64,000 nucleotides of DNA from Malachius bipustulatus (lineage: Eukaryota > Arthropoda > Insecta > Coleoptera > Melyridae): assembly GCA_910589415.1 (NCBI GenBank), contig OU342630.1, forward strand, positions 74,520,186 to 74,584,185, written 5' to 3'. Position 1 is the first letter of the stretch. Every line of letters begins with the position of its first letter. The notes under the pieces are model-generated. The model ran no database searches and had not been told where the DNA came from. It worked only from the letters and a program-made list of their open reading frames with translations. This document shows positions 1-10,127 of this stretch, piece by piece. The position numbers and the translations under genes are program-made.

Positions 1-251
1 ATTTCTGATTCTTAATCACTATCAAATTGTGCACATTTTTCGTAATATAATCAACCCTGAAATTAGCCATGAAATAGTTAAGACCCTGTATATTCAAGTT
101 GAATAAGGTCCGGTTTTTGTGACTGGTTGTATTGTGAAGTAGACGACATGTACTATTATTTAAAAGTAAAAACGACTAATAAGTTGCCACACAACATAAG
201 TTAACATCGGGTGTAAGTTCCTATGGGAACACTTACAAGAAGTACACTACA
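1..251. other. AT-rich flank, no gene seen
   Basis: No open frame or repeat border of note is visible before the palindromic element that begins at 252. Confidence 0.5.
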
Positions 252-1108
252 CAGGGTGAGTCCCCTAAGATGAAAAGCTCGATTACACCTACACCGTTAA
301 AGATATCGAAATGAACCAAAAAGTGCTGTAAATGGGAGGTAAAGTGCAGTTTGTAAAATTATTTTCAGATACACAGGATGGCCCAATATCGCTGTACGCC
401 ATACAACTTTGTTATTTTAAATAGGACACCTTCTATATTATTACATCTTCAGATTATTTGAAGAAAGTAAAAATGAATGGTTTGTAAAGTTAAAGTTTGT
501 AACGAGTGATTTATGAGTTATAATTATAAACAAATGAAATTCGCGATTTTCCATTTTCAAAGCAGCGTATCTTAAAAACAGCTCAAGATAGAGGAAAACG
601 GCTTACATGTTCCTATCTTAATTTTTCATTTGGTATCCTATCATGTAGCTGAAATTTTTATACCGGGTGATAAAAATAATCAAATTTTTTACCACTTTGT
701 ATAAAAATTTCATCCATCCAATAGGACACCGGATGAAAATTTAAGATAGGGACATGTAAGCCGTTTTCCTATATCTCGAGCCGTTTTTAAAATAAGCTGC
801 TTTGAAAATGGAAAATCGTGATTTTCATTTGTTTATAACTACTCATAAATCACTCGTTACAAACTTTACAACTTTACAAACAATTCTTTTTGACCTTTTT
901 AACAATATGCAAATGTAATAATATAGAGGGTGTCCTATTTAAAATAAGAAAGTTATAAGGCGTACAGCGATATTGGGACACCCTGTGTATCTGAAAATAA
1001 TTTTACAAACTGCACTTTACCCTCCCATTTACAGCACTTTTTGGTTCATTTCGATATCTTTAATGGTGTAGTAGGAATCGAGCTTTCCATCTTAGGGGAC
1101 TCACCCTG
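252..1108. mobile_element. Nested palindromic (foldback) element A
   Basis: The left arm beginning CAGGGTGAGTCCCC is repeated in inverse orientation ending GGGGACTCACCCTG. The arms are about 400 bp each and meet near 680. A second CACCCTGTGTATC-type boundary lies inside each arm (about 372 and 970), and a third (CCGGGTGATAAAA, about 664) near the centre, so the element is a set of shells. The central shell (about 500-850, with 'acggcttacatgt') is shared with the elements at 23511 and 50914. No coding capacity is seen. It is non-autonomous and the transposase class is inferred, not shown. Confidence 0.75.
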
Positions 1109-1283
1109 TAGAATCGCATCACTATTAGAAGTATTCCAAGATAGCATTCTAGTTCCCTGATGAATACAACCTGCATCGATTCAAAGTCAACGTGAATTCA
1201 CGCTAATGCACCGCTACCAAAGCGTCATAGGGATTTCCCTGCAGTGCATGCACATTTTTAATAAAAATAATAATAATTATTAT

Positions 1284-2874
1284 TGTAACGTCGTTAAAGG
1301 TTTTATTCTTTAATTAGCTCCATTTAATATTATTAAATAAGATATCATTGTCTAAATCCCTACTATAAAGGTGTCCGCCTAGCCACTTTATTTGATTGAA
1401 ACATGAATTTCGATCCAACATCGCCACCTGTTGCCGAGTGGTAAAACTAACTAAACTAGGCAAGTTCAAGATCCCTACCTTGTAGTACAATCTGTAACTT
1501 CCTTCTCTTACAATCTTCCTTTTCGATTAACTAGAAACACAGATGTCGCTGTGATGTAGTTTCGGAAGATGAACTAACACCCTTTTGAGTTGCGCAAAAG
1601 GATTGGTCCTTTTCGCGAGTCTGGAACAGGCTCGGCCATCTTTCAATCTTGGTGCTTGAAGCGACAAGTCGCACCCCTACCTTTTCTCTTTATCTAAGGA
1701 CCGATTAATAAATCGGGTAAGTAAATTGTTCAAACTATCTGAAACTTTCTCTAATAGAGTTTATATATTGTTATAGTTCTTTCTACCTACCCTATCAATC
1801 GGGGTACTATCTTATCCCATCGGAAAACCTATCTACGAAGTTGAACCCCACCTGTCTTCACGGACGCCATATTGATTTTCAATATTTACTGCATCCGAAT
1901 ATCCGCTTTTATGGAAGGAATCCCTTACATTATCTGAAGGTTTTGCTACTACCTGCCCATGAATACTGGATCTCATCATTCGTAGCCCCATATTTTCGAG
2001 TTTCATCTAACCTCGAAGGACGACCACGCTACCAGTGTTAGGCACGTGTTCCCACGGGACGCGACACCGTCCACCAGTCTTTCTGCCACCCCAGAGGGAG
2101 ACCACGGTCTCCTATCCTGAGATTTCGTCCAGGGCCCCGCTCTCCAGTCTCGGCACGACATTCCAAGGAAGGCAAAATGTCGTATCCGTAAGCAAGTGTG
2201 ACATAACCTTTTATTGCTCAGAGTGATATCAGAGAAATCTATTAGGAGTTTTATGTATTTTTATTGCCTTATCTCGTCAAGAAATTGATGATGTTTTATT
2301 AATTAATACTTATAATCACCATTATTATTCAAGTAATACTTGAAATGAATTTGTCACTTTTTATGTGAAGGAAAAATAGATCTATTTTCTCTACCAGTTA
2401 AACTGTTAAATGAGATATTTTGCAATTAACTTCATGATCAATTAATTAGTAATTTCATAACCATAGAATTTCAATAAGTTATTTTGTAAACAGAATTCAT
2501 AAATATACTTTTCATTAAAAGATCAACCCTATTATTCAGTAGGTAGATACTACAGTAGTTAGAAATAGTTAACATCTCATAACCTGAGTGAATTTTGATG
2601 CCTTTATAGTTCAGGTTACTTTAGATCAATTATTCAAAAACCATAAGGCACTGGCATCCCACTATCTTTTATCTTAGAGGAAATTAAACCGTACCGCTTT
2701 ATGCTGCTGATGTTACCACAGTCGCACGAAATCTGGGTGAGATTTTGGTGCATCAATTAATACTTCGGCCCAACGAAGGTAAGTCGGCAATTATTTCAAC
2801 AACGATCGAATTTTAATTGGCCAAGAATCATTTTAATTGGCCCAGAGCCCAATCAAATTAGCCCGACCGCAGCA
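1284..2874 (+). repeat. 5' LTR
   Basis: It starts TG and ends CA. A TATAAAG box candidate is at 1364-1370 and an AATAAA at 1707-1712; several other TATA- and AATAAA-like strings make the U3/R/U5 borders uncertain. A perfect consensus splice donor (AAG|GTAAGT) has its GT at 2779-2780, near the 3' edge of the LTR, and could feed a spliced subgenomic RNA. Short hairpins are frequent, for example the CCGATT/AATCGG stem around 1701-1716. The two short open frames at 1841-2226 recur in the other LTR and have no recognisable domain, so I do not call them genes. Confidence 0.93.
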
Positions 2875-2876
2875 AT

Positions 2877-2894
2877 TGGCACTCCCCGGTGTGG
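2877..2894 (+). other. tRNA primer-binding site
   Basis: TGGCACTCCCCGGTG begins 2 nt after the LTR end. Its start TGG is complementary to the CCA end of a tRNA, as expected of a minus-strand primer site. I cannot name the tRNA from memory with confidence. The 700-bp leader to 3591 holds no other recognised feature. Confidence 0.75.
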
Positions 2895-3591
2895 AACGAT
2901 TACTTCTTTGAATTAGAAATCCAATTTATCTTTATCTTATTTGGCTTTTATGTATCTAGGATTTTCATAAAATAAATCTCATAACTATTTGAACTTTACG
3001 ATTTGTCTGCGATATCACTTGATATTTATATAAATTTCTCTTGTTGCTTACTGCATGTATTATTTATTGAAAGCTTTTGCATGACTTAGTTTTAAGTGTT
3101 ATTGTTTCCTAATATATGTGTACCTACCTAATTATCTTTGTGCAAAGTGCCGTGCCGCGAAAATACCTACTTTTTCTTACCGCTACACTGCCGCTAAAGG
3201 GTAACCCGTCAGGGAGCTTTACGGAGTGGTTGATTATACCGTCGTGATGTCTCGAGCATGTTTTAGAGAAGCTTAATTCCGTACAGAGAGGATACTCGAT
3301 ACGAGAGCTCTGTAGTTAAGCTGTCTTTGAAAACTGTATCCAAAAATCTTTCCCTGAAAATTACCTTACCATTTTCTCATTAAGTTAGGTTAGGTTTCCA
3401 TTAATCTTTGACTCTCCAGTCAGCTGTTGATAATAGTGCCGACGAGCGCTAAAGCTACGAGCAGTGTTGCGACGTATCCCTTGCATTCTTTACGTCAAAC
3501 GTAGAAAACGAATTCTTTACGTGTAAAGATACATCATAGCGTCACATAGCTTTTTCGATCCCTACCTTACCGACTTTAGTAGATTTCAATC

Positions 3592-5022
3592 ATGAATCCC
3601 GTTCAAGCTTTATTAAGTGAAGAACTCGCTTATGAAATAGCGATTAGAAAACAAGTCCCATTTAGTACACAGGAGAAAAGACGAATTCAATTTCGTGCCC
3701 TGTTAAATAGGGAAGAAAATTCTCTTTCTATTTCCGAATCTGTCTACCCCTTTGACAAAGATTCTGCAGAGGTGAAAAAGACTCTTGCAGATTTGAAAAT
3801 CAAAATACAGGACGCTCCCTTGTCTCTTAATGACCCTATCTGTCAAAGAATTCAATGTCGCCTGAATCATGTGATCTCTAGAATCAATAGATTCAAACTT
3901 GATCAAGATCCTGAAGCAAAAGCTTTAGCTGATGATTTATTTTCTGAGGCTTTAGAATTAGAAGGTCAATGGCTTCTGAAAAACGACCAGTCCCTAGACC
4001 AAACTGATAACTCATCCAATTCCCAGAGTGCTTCAAGCTCTACTGTATCCACTCATTCTAGACCTAGTGTTCCAGTTTATAAATGGAATATTAAATTTTC
4101 TGGTTCTTCTAAGGATAATTTGATCCAATTTCTAGAAAAGGTCAAAGAACTTCAAAGGTCGAGAAATGTCTCAGACCGCGATCTTTTCGATTCTGCAATG
4201 GATCTTTTTGAAGACAAGGCCCTGATTTGGTTCCGCAGTGTTGCAAGCTCAATTATTTCTTGGGAAGATCTCAAGAATAAATTGAAAATTACTTTTCTCC
4301 CCCTCTCTTACGATGATGACCTATTAGAGGAAATCAAACAAAGGACTCATGGTGAATTTGAGTTAGTTGCTATCTATGTTGCCTCGATGCAAGGCTTATT
4401 TAAGAGATTGTCTACTCCTCCATCAGAAGTGGAACAATTTAAAATAATCAAGAAAAATCTTCATCCCTATTTCCAAAATCATCTTGCCCTTGTTGAGGTA
4501 AACAACATTCAGGACATAATTTCCATTGGAAAGAAGTTAGAAGATAATAGGACTATTATCCAACAATATCGTCCCCCTCCCTCTAAGAAGGTTCAAAGTC
4601 TCTTAAATTCAGACCTAGCATGTTCTGGAGAACCAGCTTCTTTCTCTTCTCGTAAAGCCAGAGGCACACCAACTAAAGGTGCACCTACACCTAGTAACAC
4701 CAAGATCCCTGTTACTAACCTTTCTGCAGTCACCTGTTGGAATTGTTCCAACAAAGGTCATACCTATGTAAGGTGTAATCTCCCTAGAAAAGTTTTTTGT
4801 TATGGCTGTGGCCATAAAAATGTCTACAAGTCTAAATGTCCCTCATGTTCGGCAGATTTCCTGAACTCTCTCAAAGTCACTTCTCGTTCAAAAAACGACG
4901 AAGTTGCACAACAGGGTGCAGTGCGACAACAAGAGACAAGCCGCCCAAAGCAAGCCCTTGTAGAAAAGAGCTTGAAGTCAAAGGACGATCAGTCTCCTCC
5001 CTCTCCAAAAGACCAGCACTAG
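3592..5022 (+). CDS. gag: Ty3/Gypsy Gag polyprotein
   Basis: The 476-residue Gag forms the cytoplasmic particle and binds element RNA. The central part (about residues 160-320, with 'ALIWFRS' and 'WEDLKNKLKITF') resembles the retrotransposon Gag/capsid family. Near the C-terminus are two nucleocapsid knuckles. The first, from C382, is a canonical CX2CX4HX4C (CWNCSNKGHTYVRC). The second, from C403 (CYGCGHKNVYKSKC), has Val where the His should be, followed by a further CPSC pair, so its metal binding may differ. The tail is Lys/Ser-rich. The ATG at 3592 is the first Met of the open frame after the leader. The 3' end overlaps pol in the -1 frame, and the slippery heptamer lies at 4890-4896. No internal stop or frameshift is present. 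Confidence 0.93.
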   Translation: MNPVQALLSEELAYEIAIRKQVPFSTQEKRRIQFRALLNREENSLSISESVYPFDKDSAEVKKTLADLKIKIQDAPLSLNDPICQRIQCRLNHVISRINRFKLDQDPEAKALADDLFSEALELEGQWLLKNDQSLDQTDNSSNSQSASSSTVSTHSRPSVPVYKWNIKFSGSSKDNLIQFLEKVKELQRSRNVSDRDLFDSAMDLFEDKALIWFRSVASSIISWEDLKNKLKITFLPLSYDDDLLEEIKQRTHGEFELVAIYVASMQGLFKRLSTPPSEVEQFKIIKKNLHPYFQNHLALVEVNNIQDIISIGKKLEDNRTIIQQYRPPPSKKVQSLLNSDLACSGEPASFSSRKARGTPTKGAPTPSNTKIPVTNLSAVTCWNCSNKGHTYVRCNLPRKVFCYGCGHKNVYKSKCPSCSADFLNSLKVTSRSKNDEVAQQGAVRQQETSRPKQALVEKSLKSKDDQSPPSPKDQH

Positions 5023-8000
5023 TATCTTCCAGTTATCTTGTTGATTTCACTATCCAAAAGGAACAGTGGAAATCATGGTTGCAAAAAGTTGCAAACTTTT
5101 TCGAATCTTTTCGAATACCTCCTAAAAAGGACATACCTAAACCAAGTGCTGACTCTTTAATACCTGTTATAGCTCCAATCTTATTATCTAACCCTGTTGA
5201 CAATAGACCATTTATAGCTGTCAAAATGTGTGACGTACCTTATACAGCCCTCTTTGACACCGGCGCCAATATCTCTGTTTGTGATTTGGAAACCATGCAG
5301 GAAGTTCTGGGTGAACTACCCATCCCTTCCAAAAATTCGGATTTGTTGTGTTCCCTGAAAAATGCCGATGGTTCCCCTCTATCTGTTATCGACATAATTG
5401 AACTTGACCTGACCATAGATGACGTCACAAAGAAAGTCCAATTCCATGTGGTATCTTCCATCTCACCACAAATTATCTTGGGAATAGACGTAGCTCGTAT
5501 TTTCAACATGACGATTAATTTCGTAAATGAATCCTTCGAAGTTCATCCCGGTGATCCTTCGTCTTCATTATCTCCTATCTTACCTAATGAACTTACGGTT
5601 TGCGCTATCAATAAGATTCAGGATATCTCTTGTTTACCTCCTACCGACCTGTCTAGACTTGAATCGACGATAGACAAATTCAAAAGTTTGGCCCGTGTTG
5701 ATATACTCCCTGAAACCAATGTGCTATGCCATTCCATAGAAACAAAAGACGCTAAGCCTTTTAGACAGAGACAATATCCATTATCTCCAACCCTTCAACA
5801 ATATCTAAATGAAGAGGTAGATAAATTACTTAAGTTGGAAATTGTCGAAAAAAGTAATTCTCCTTGGGTGTCCCCTGTTCTTTTGGTCCGCAAGAAAGAC
5901 AAAACATACCGTATGTGTTTTGATGGTCGAAAGCTAAACGAGATCACCACACATGACTCATATCCCCTGCCTAGAATCGATACTATCTTGAGCAAGCTCA
6001 AAGACGCTAATTATCTTACCTCCATCGATTTAAAGCAGGCTTTCTTTCAAGTTCCTTTGGACGAAGAATCCCGCCCAAAGACCGCTTTTGTAGTTCCCGG
6101 GAGAGGTTTATTCCAATTCCGACGAATGCCTTTCGGACTGAGAAACAGTGCTCAAACCCAACAACGTCTTATGGACACAATTTTAGGTCCAGCTTTGGAG
6201 CCATTTGTTTTCGTCTATCTTGACGATATAATTATCGCTACCAATAGTTTCGAGAAACACCTGGAAATTTTAAGGGAAGTATACGAGCGTTTAAAAGACG
6301 CTAATCTTACTGTCAACTTCGACAAATGTCACTTCTGTCGAGATTCTCTCTCCTTTTTGGGTTTTATTATCGATAGAAACGGATTGCGAGTTAGTGAAGA
6401 GAAAGTTAAATCGATTATTGAGTCCCCTGTTCCTTATAATACCACTGGAGTAAGACACGTCCTAGGTATCTTACAATATTATAGGCGTTTCATAAAGGAT
6501 TTTTCTACAATCAGTGCTCCTATCTCAGCTCTGCTGCATAACCGAAAAAAGGGACAGTCGATAGCTTGGAACTCAGAAGCTGATCAAGCTTTTAAACTTC
6601 TCAAGGAACGACTAACTACAGCTCCCGTTCTAGCTAGCCCAGATTTCTCGAAGCCCTTTTGCATACAGACGGATGCAAGTGATTTCGGGTTAGGTGCAGT
6701 GCTCTTTCAACTGGAGGGAGATTTTGAACACCCCATTGCTTTTGCTAGTCGAATGCTCTCGAAAGCCGAGAAGAAATACACCGTTACCGAAAGAGAATGT
6801 TTAGGTGTCCTCTTTGGTATAGAATATTTTCGCCCTTATGTCGAAGGTGCAAATTTTACAGTTTACACCGATCACGCCTCTCTTCTCTGGCTTCGCACGT
6901 TAAAAGATCCTATGGGTCGTGTAGCTAGATGGTGTTTACGCCTCAGCCAGTTTGATTTCGACATTAAACATCGAAAAGGCACTTGCAATGTCCCTGCAGA
7001 CTATCTTTCCCGTTCTATTTCTTCTATCTCTCTCCAAAACTTTGTACCTGATGATTGGTATAAAGACATGGTCTCCAAAGTTACCGAGTTTCCTGAGAAA
7101 TACCCTGACTTTACCATCAAAGACAATATTCTTTATAAACATGTTAAGCCTCGAGTGGAAGTCGTGTCTAACCTATCTGATTGGAAAATTGTTGTCCCTA
7201 CTCCTAATCGGGAGGAAATAATTGCTCAATTTCATGACCCTCCAACTTCTGCGCATTTTGGAGTAAGCAAAACTTTGGCAAGAATATCTGAAGTTTATTA
7301 TTGGCCCAAAATGATTATCTCAGTCAAAAAGTACGTGAGAAACTGCCAGGTTTGTGGTGCACACAAAGCCCCAAACACTGCTCGTGTAGGACTCATGGGT
7401 AATTATAAGAAAATCAATTTTCCCTTCCAGTTTCTCTCTATTGACTTCATGGGACCTTTCCCTCGATCCAAGGCTAGAAACACCCAACTTTTAGTCGTCA
7501 CTGATTGGTTTTCGAAATTCGTTTTGGTTAAACCAATGCCTAATGCTACAGCAGCTGCCGTTACAAAATTTCTTGAGAACCAAGTGTTCTTAATTTTCGG
7601 TGTGCCTCAAATTCTGCTTTGTGACAACGCTCAAATCTTTAAAAGCAGTCTATTTACTAATTTGCTGAAAAACTACGAAGTTAATTTGTGGTATAGCGCC
7701 AGGCATTTATCTCAGGTGAATCCGACCGAGAGAACGAATCGTACCATCCTTACAGCCATCTCGTCTTACATCCGTGACAATCATAAAGATTGGGATAAAA
7801 ATGTTTATAAAATTGCACAAGCAATTAACTTATCGGTGAGCGAAGTTACTAAACACGCTCCAGCTTTCCTACTCTTCGCTAGAAATGTCCCTGTAGACGG
7901 AACCTTTTACGGTCCAGTCTCAGATAATTATCTAGAATTACCTGATGATCTGTCTTATGTTCATCGAGAACAAGACATATCTAAATTACCTCCTATCTTC

Positions 8001-8303
8001 AGTGATATACGCGATAGACTTAAGAAAGCTTACGAAGTAAGTAAGAAACATTACGACTTACGCAAGCGCCCCGATGTTTTCACCGAGGGTGACCTCGTCT
8101 GGAAACATACCTACCCACTTTCGAATGCCGCAAAGAATTTTGCTGCTAAATTGGCCCCAAAATTCGTACTATGCCGGATATCTAAAGTAGTGTCTAAATT
8201 AGTGTACGAATTACAAGACCAAGAAGGCAATCCCCTAGGTCGCTGGCATTCTAAAGATTTGAAGGCTTATCGAGGCGAAGACCCGCCGAAAAGTGACGAA
8301 TAG
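4836..8303 (+). CDS. pol: Ty3/Gypsy Pol polyprotein (PR-RT-RH-IN)
   Basis: The open frame is 1155 codons, probably entered by frameshift at 4896 and not from its own Met at 4836. Domains in order: aspartic protease with DTGA at D141; reverse transcriptase about residues 300-500 with 'SIDLKQAFFQVPL', 'MPFGLRNS' and the catalytic YLDD (D463, D464); RNase H with TDAS (D613), 'TERECL' and 'YTDHASL'; integrase with an HHCC finger (HDPPTSAH...CQVC), catalytic D870 (SIDFMGP), D930 (LCDNAQ) and E965 (NPTER). The D930-E965 spacing is the expected D35E. The C-terminal part ('KLAPKFVLCRISKVV') looks like a GPY/F-type module. PR-RT-RH-IN order marks Ty3/Gypsy and not Ty1/Copia. All key residues are present, so the enzyme set may be active. 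No envelope gene is recognised downstream. Confidence 0.95.
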   Translation: MSLMFGRFPELSQSHFSFKKRRSCTTGCSATTRDKPPKASPCRKELEVKGRSVSSLSKRPALVSSSYLVDFTIQKEQWKSWLQKVANFFESFRIPPKKDIPKPSADSLIPVIAPILLSNPVDNRPFIAVKMCDVPYTALFDTGANISVCDLETMQEVLGELPIPSKNSDLLCSLKNADGSPLSVIDIIELDLTIDDVTKKVQFHVVSSISPQIILGIDVARIFNMTINFVNESFEVHPGDPSSSLSPILPNELTVCAINKIQDISCLPPTDLSRLESTIDKFKSLARVDILPETNVLCHSIETKDAKPFRQRQYPLSPTLQQYLNEEVDKLLKLEIVEKSNSPWVSPVLLVRKKDKTYRMCFDGRKLNEITTHDSYPLPRIDTILSKLKDANYLTSIDLKQAFFQVPLDEESRPKTAFVVPGRGLFQFRRMPFGLRNSAQTQQRLMDTILGPALEPFVFVYLDDIIIATNSFEKHLEILREVYERLKDANLTVNFDKCHFCRDSLSFLGFIIDRNGLRVSEEKVKSIIESPVPYNTTGVRHVLGILQYYRRFIKDFSTISAPISALLHNRKKGQSIAWNSEADQAFKLLKERLTTAPVLASPDFSKPFCIQTDASDFGLGAVLFQLEGDFEHPIAFASRMLSKAEKKYTVTERECLGVLFGIEYFRPYVEGANFTVYTDHASLLWLRTLKDPMGRVARWCLRLSQFDFDIKHRKGTCNVPADYLSRSISSISLQNFVPDDWYKDMVSKVTEFPEKYPDFTIKDNILYKHVKPRVEVVSNLSDWKIVVPTPNREEIIAQFHDPPTSAHFGVSKTLARISEVYYWPKMIISVKKYVRNCQVCGAHKAPNTARVGLMGNYKKINFPFQFLSIDFMGPFPRSKARNTQLLVVTDWFSKFVLVKPMPNATAAAVTKFLENQVFLIFGVPQILLCDNAQIFKSSLFTNLLKNYEVNLWYSARHLSQVNPTERTNRTILTAISSYIRDNHKDWDKNVYKIAQAINLSVSEVTKHAPAFLLFARNVPVDGTFYGPVSDNYLELPDDLSYVHREQDISKLPPIFSDIRDRLKKAYEVSKKHYDLRKRPDVFTEGDLVWKHTYPLSNAAKNFAAKLAPKFVLCRISKVVSKLVYELQDQEGNPLGRWHSKDLKAYRGEDPPKSDE
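4890..4922 (+). promoter_or_regulatory. -1 ribosomal frameshift signal (gag-pol)
   Basis: In the Gag frame the codons read TCA AAA AAC, giving the heptamer A AAA AAC at 4890-4896, a classical -1 slip site. After a 6-nt spacer, GTTGCAC (4903-4909) can pair with GTG...CAAC ending near 4930, a 7-bp stem with a small bulge. Pol is in exactly the -1 frame and open through this point, so translation would pass into protease and the rest of Pol. The heptamer and frame are directly visible; the stem was paired by hand. Confidence 0.8.
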
Positions 8304-8789
8304 TTCCTTGTAATATCTTCTCTTTAACTTTGTTTCCCCTACCTATCTTTATCTCTCTTTTTGTAATTGACAAAAATCCGTTTAGAAAATGAGGCCTAGC
8401 AATACGAGAATTGAGAAAGCTCCGTTTCTAGTTGTATCTTAGAATGAATGAAGAATGTATGCAGAATGAATACCGTATCTTTCAAAGCGTTTCTCAAGGA
8501 TCTCGAAACTAGTAGTGTGAAAGTAGCGCTAAGTGTGAATGTTGCTAATTTTGGGATCGGTATCTGCTATCCTCAGGCTCTCATTTTATTTTATCGCTCA
8601 AATTTTGAGAAGCCATATCTTTCTGGTTATCTGAAATCATTACCTTGAAAAGTAACTATTCGCCTATCTTGTCTGACCACGTTTACAGGTCTAATGTTAT
8701 CTTTTAAATTTTCTTATGTTCAATGAACTAAAGAAAATGCTATCTTGCCGTTGTATCTACCTTATCTTATCTTTTACCTTTATCTTATC
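8304..8789 (+). other. Post-pol noncoding region of the element
   Basis: This is untranslated sequence with scattered CTATCTT/TTATCT tracts. A 66-codon open frame at 8448-8648 has no recognisable domain and is not called as a gene. Confidence 0.5.
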
Positions 8790-10075
8790 TACCGTCTAGT
8801 TTTAGACGGGTGCTTTCCCGACAGTTTCCGCCCTGCTATGTGCTAAAGTGAAAACTGCTCTGCTAGTCCAATCAGATGACAGCAGATCTCTTTTATCTTA
8901 TCTACCATCTTTCCAAGATTGGGTGCTTTAAGATTTTCCGCCCTGCATGGCTAAAGTGAAAAATCCCTCTGTTGTCTCAACGGAAGACAACAGAATATCT
9001 CTACCTTATCTTACCTATCTTTCAAGAAAACGAAAATTGAATTAGCAAATTTTCTTCTTGATAAAAATGACAGGCGTAAGCTTTAGTCAAAGCTTCGTGC
9101 CTTTCTTATCTTAAATTTCTTTTCAAAGAAAAGGAATTACCTTATCTTACCTTATCTGTACCTGTTAGTACCATAATAGAATGGTAGCTAATACTTATCT
9201 TCTCTGCGAATATTTTCCAAAATGGAAAATAAAAATCTATGTGAATTCGAGCTACGAATTTACAAAGATGAATTTTGATATTCAGTGTTAACGTAAATGA
9301 ATTTGAACATGGATATCGAATGCCCCCTACCTTAGCGATGAAAATGGTTGTTCCATTTTTCTTATCTTACCGAGTGAAATAATTTATCTTACCGTTACCT
9401 AAATGTTTATCTAATAATCCAGGCGATTATTGATGTTTTCTCTGTGCAATTATCGAATGTTCATCTGTGCGATTATTTGATGATTTATCGAAGTGATTAT
9501 TGCAATTACGCTATTTGATAAGCTACGCAATGATTATCTGTAAACTTCCTTTCTCTTAACCATTTATTATGGAGTCGCATAGACGACGACATAGTCAAAT
9601 TTTGACTGGTTCAAAGATGAAAAATCTTTCTCATGGATTACCCTTGTGGACTCCAAAAATTTATCTTTCCCTGTACATAGATGTTTTGATGCCCAAGTTT
9701 GGACAGCATCAACCCCCTTGAGGATCGTGTTTCACTTTTCCTTAGTTAGACTTGCTACTTGACCTCGACAGTCTCATTCCAGATTTTTCCGCGCCCCACT
9801 GTTTCAGTGGCGGTGCATGCTCCAAATCAGAATGCAGGGTTGTCATTGGTCAAGGAAACACCATCTAAAGGCAAAGGAGGAAACCGTGCCCACCTCAGGA
9901 GATCTAATTTTATCTTAGTATGTATCTTATCTTATATTATCTATCTTATCTTATATTATCTAACCATACCTTATCGTATCATCGTATCTAGTTATTTAGA
10001 AATTATTCCTATGTTTATCGACATTGTTCGGCGAGAACAATTACCGTTTAAGAAAGTTATCTTAATTATCTTATT
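8740..10075 (+). promoter_or_regulatory. Dense cluster of TTATC (GATA-type) motifs
   Basis: By hand I count about thirty TTATC strings in roughly 1.3 kb, many as TTATCT, the complement of AGATAA, which fits the WGATAR consensus of GATA-family factors. The densest run is 9905-9975, where the motif is nearly a microsatellite. It could be an enhancer array, or simply the linker of the hairpin array or slippage-prone sequence. Confidence 0.4.
8790..9712 (+). other. Hairpin array separated by TTATCT tracts
   Basis: At least a dozen short hairpins follow one another, mostly spaced by TATCTTAT/TTATCTTAC linkers. Stems I paired: 8792-8798/8803-8809, 8822-8827/8852-8857, 8859-8864/8881-8886, 8907-8911/8915-8919, 8932-8937/8960-8965, 8968-8977/8985-8994, 9078-9084/9089-9095, 9169-9174/9181-9186, 9212-9218/9224-9230, 9241-9249/9255-9263, 9341-9347/9353-9359, 9413-9419/9425-9431, 9613-9618/9624-9629 and 9686-9692/9706-9712. 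The first three and next three form two tandem copies. In the middle hairpin of each copy the loop is conserved (CCGCCCTGC...GCTAAAGTG) while the stem changes on both sides (CAGTTT/AAACTG against GATTTT/AAAATC), which suggests selection on RNA structure. The function is unknown; packaging, export or stability are possible. Confidence 0.7.
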
Positions 10076-10127
10076 ACTACCGTTACTAGCATATCTTTTA
10101 TTTTGTTGCCTTTGCAAAGAAGCATGA
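10011..10127 (+). CDS. Small hydrophobic ORF near the 3' LTR (doubtful)
   Basis: The frame is open from 9759, but its first ATG is at 10011, giving 38 residues. They contain one strongly hydrophobic stretch (about residues 15-33, with 'ILIILLLPLLAYLLF') followed by a short CCLCKEA tail. The position, just upstream of the purine tract, is where retroviral-like elements keep a third ORF, and the LTR splice donor at 2779 could supply a spliced message. However, much of the upstream frame is encoded by TTATC repeats and no family resemblance is visible. It may be chance or the tail of a lost ORF. Confidence 0.25.
   Translation: MFIDIVRREQLPFKKVILIILLLPLLAYLLFCCLCKEA

Noticed and set aside
1841..2226. 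Two short ORFs in the LTR, repeated at 11067-11452
   Set aside because: They recur only because the LTRs are duplicates; no domain, signal peptide or good start context is visible.
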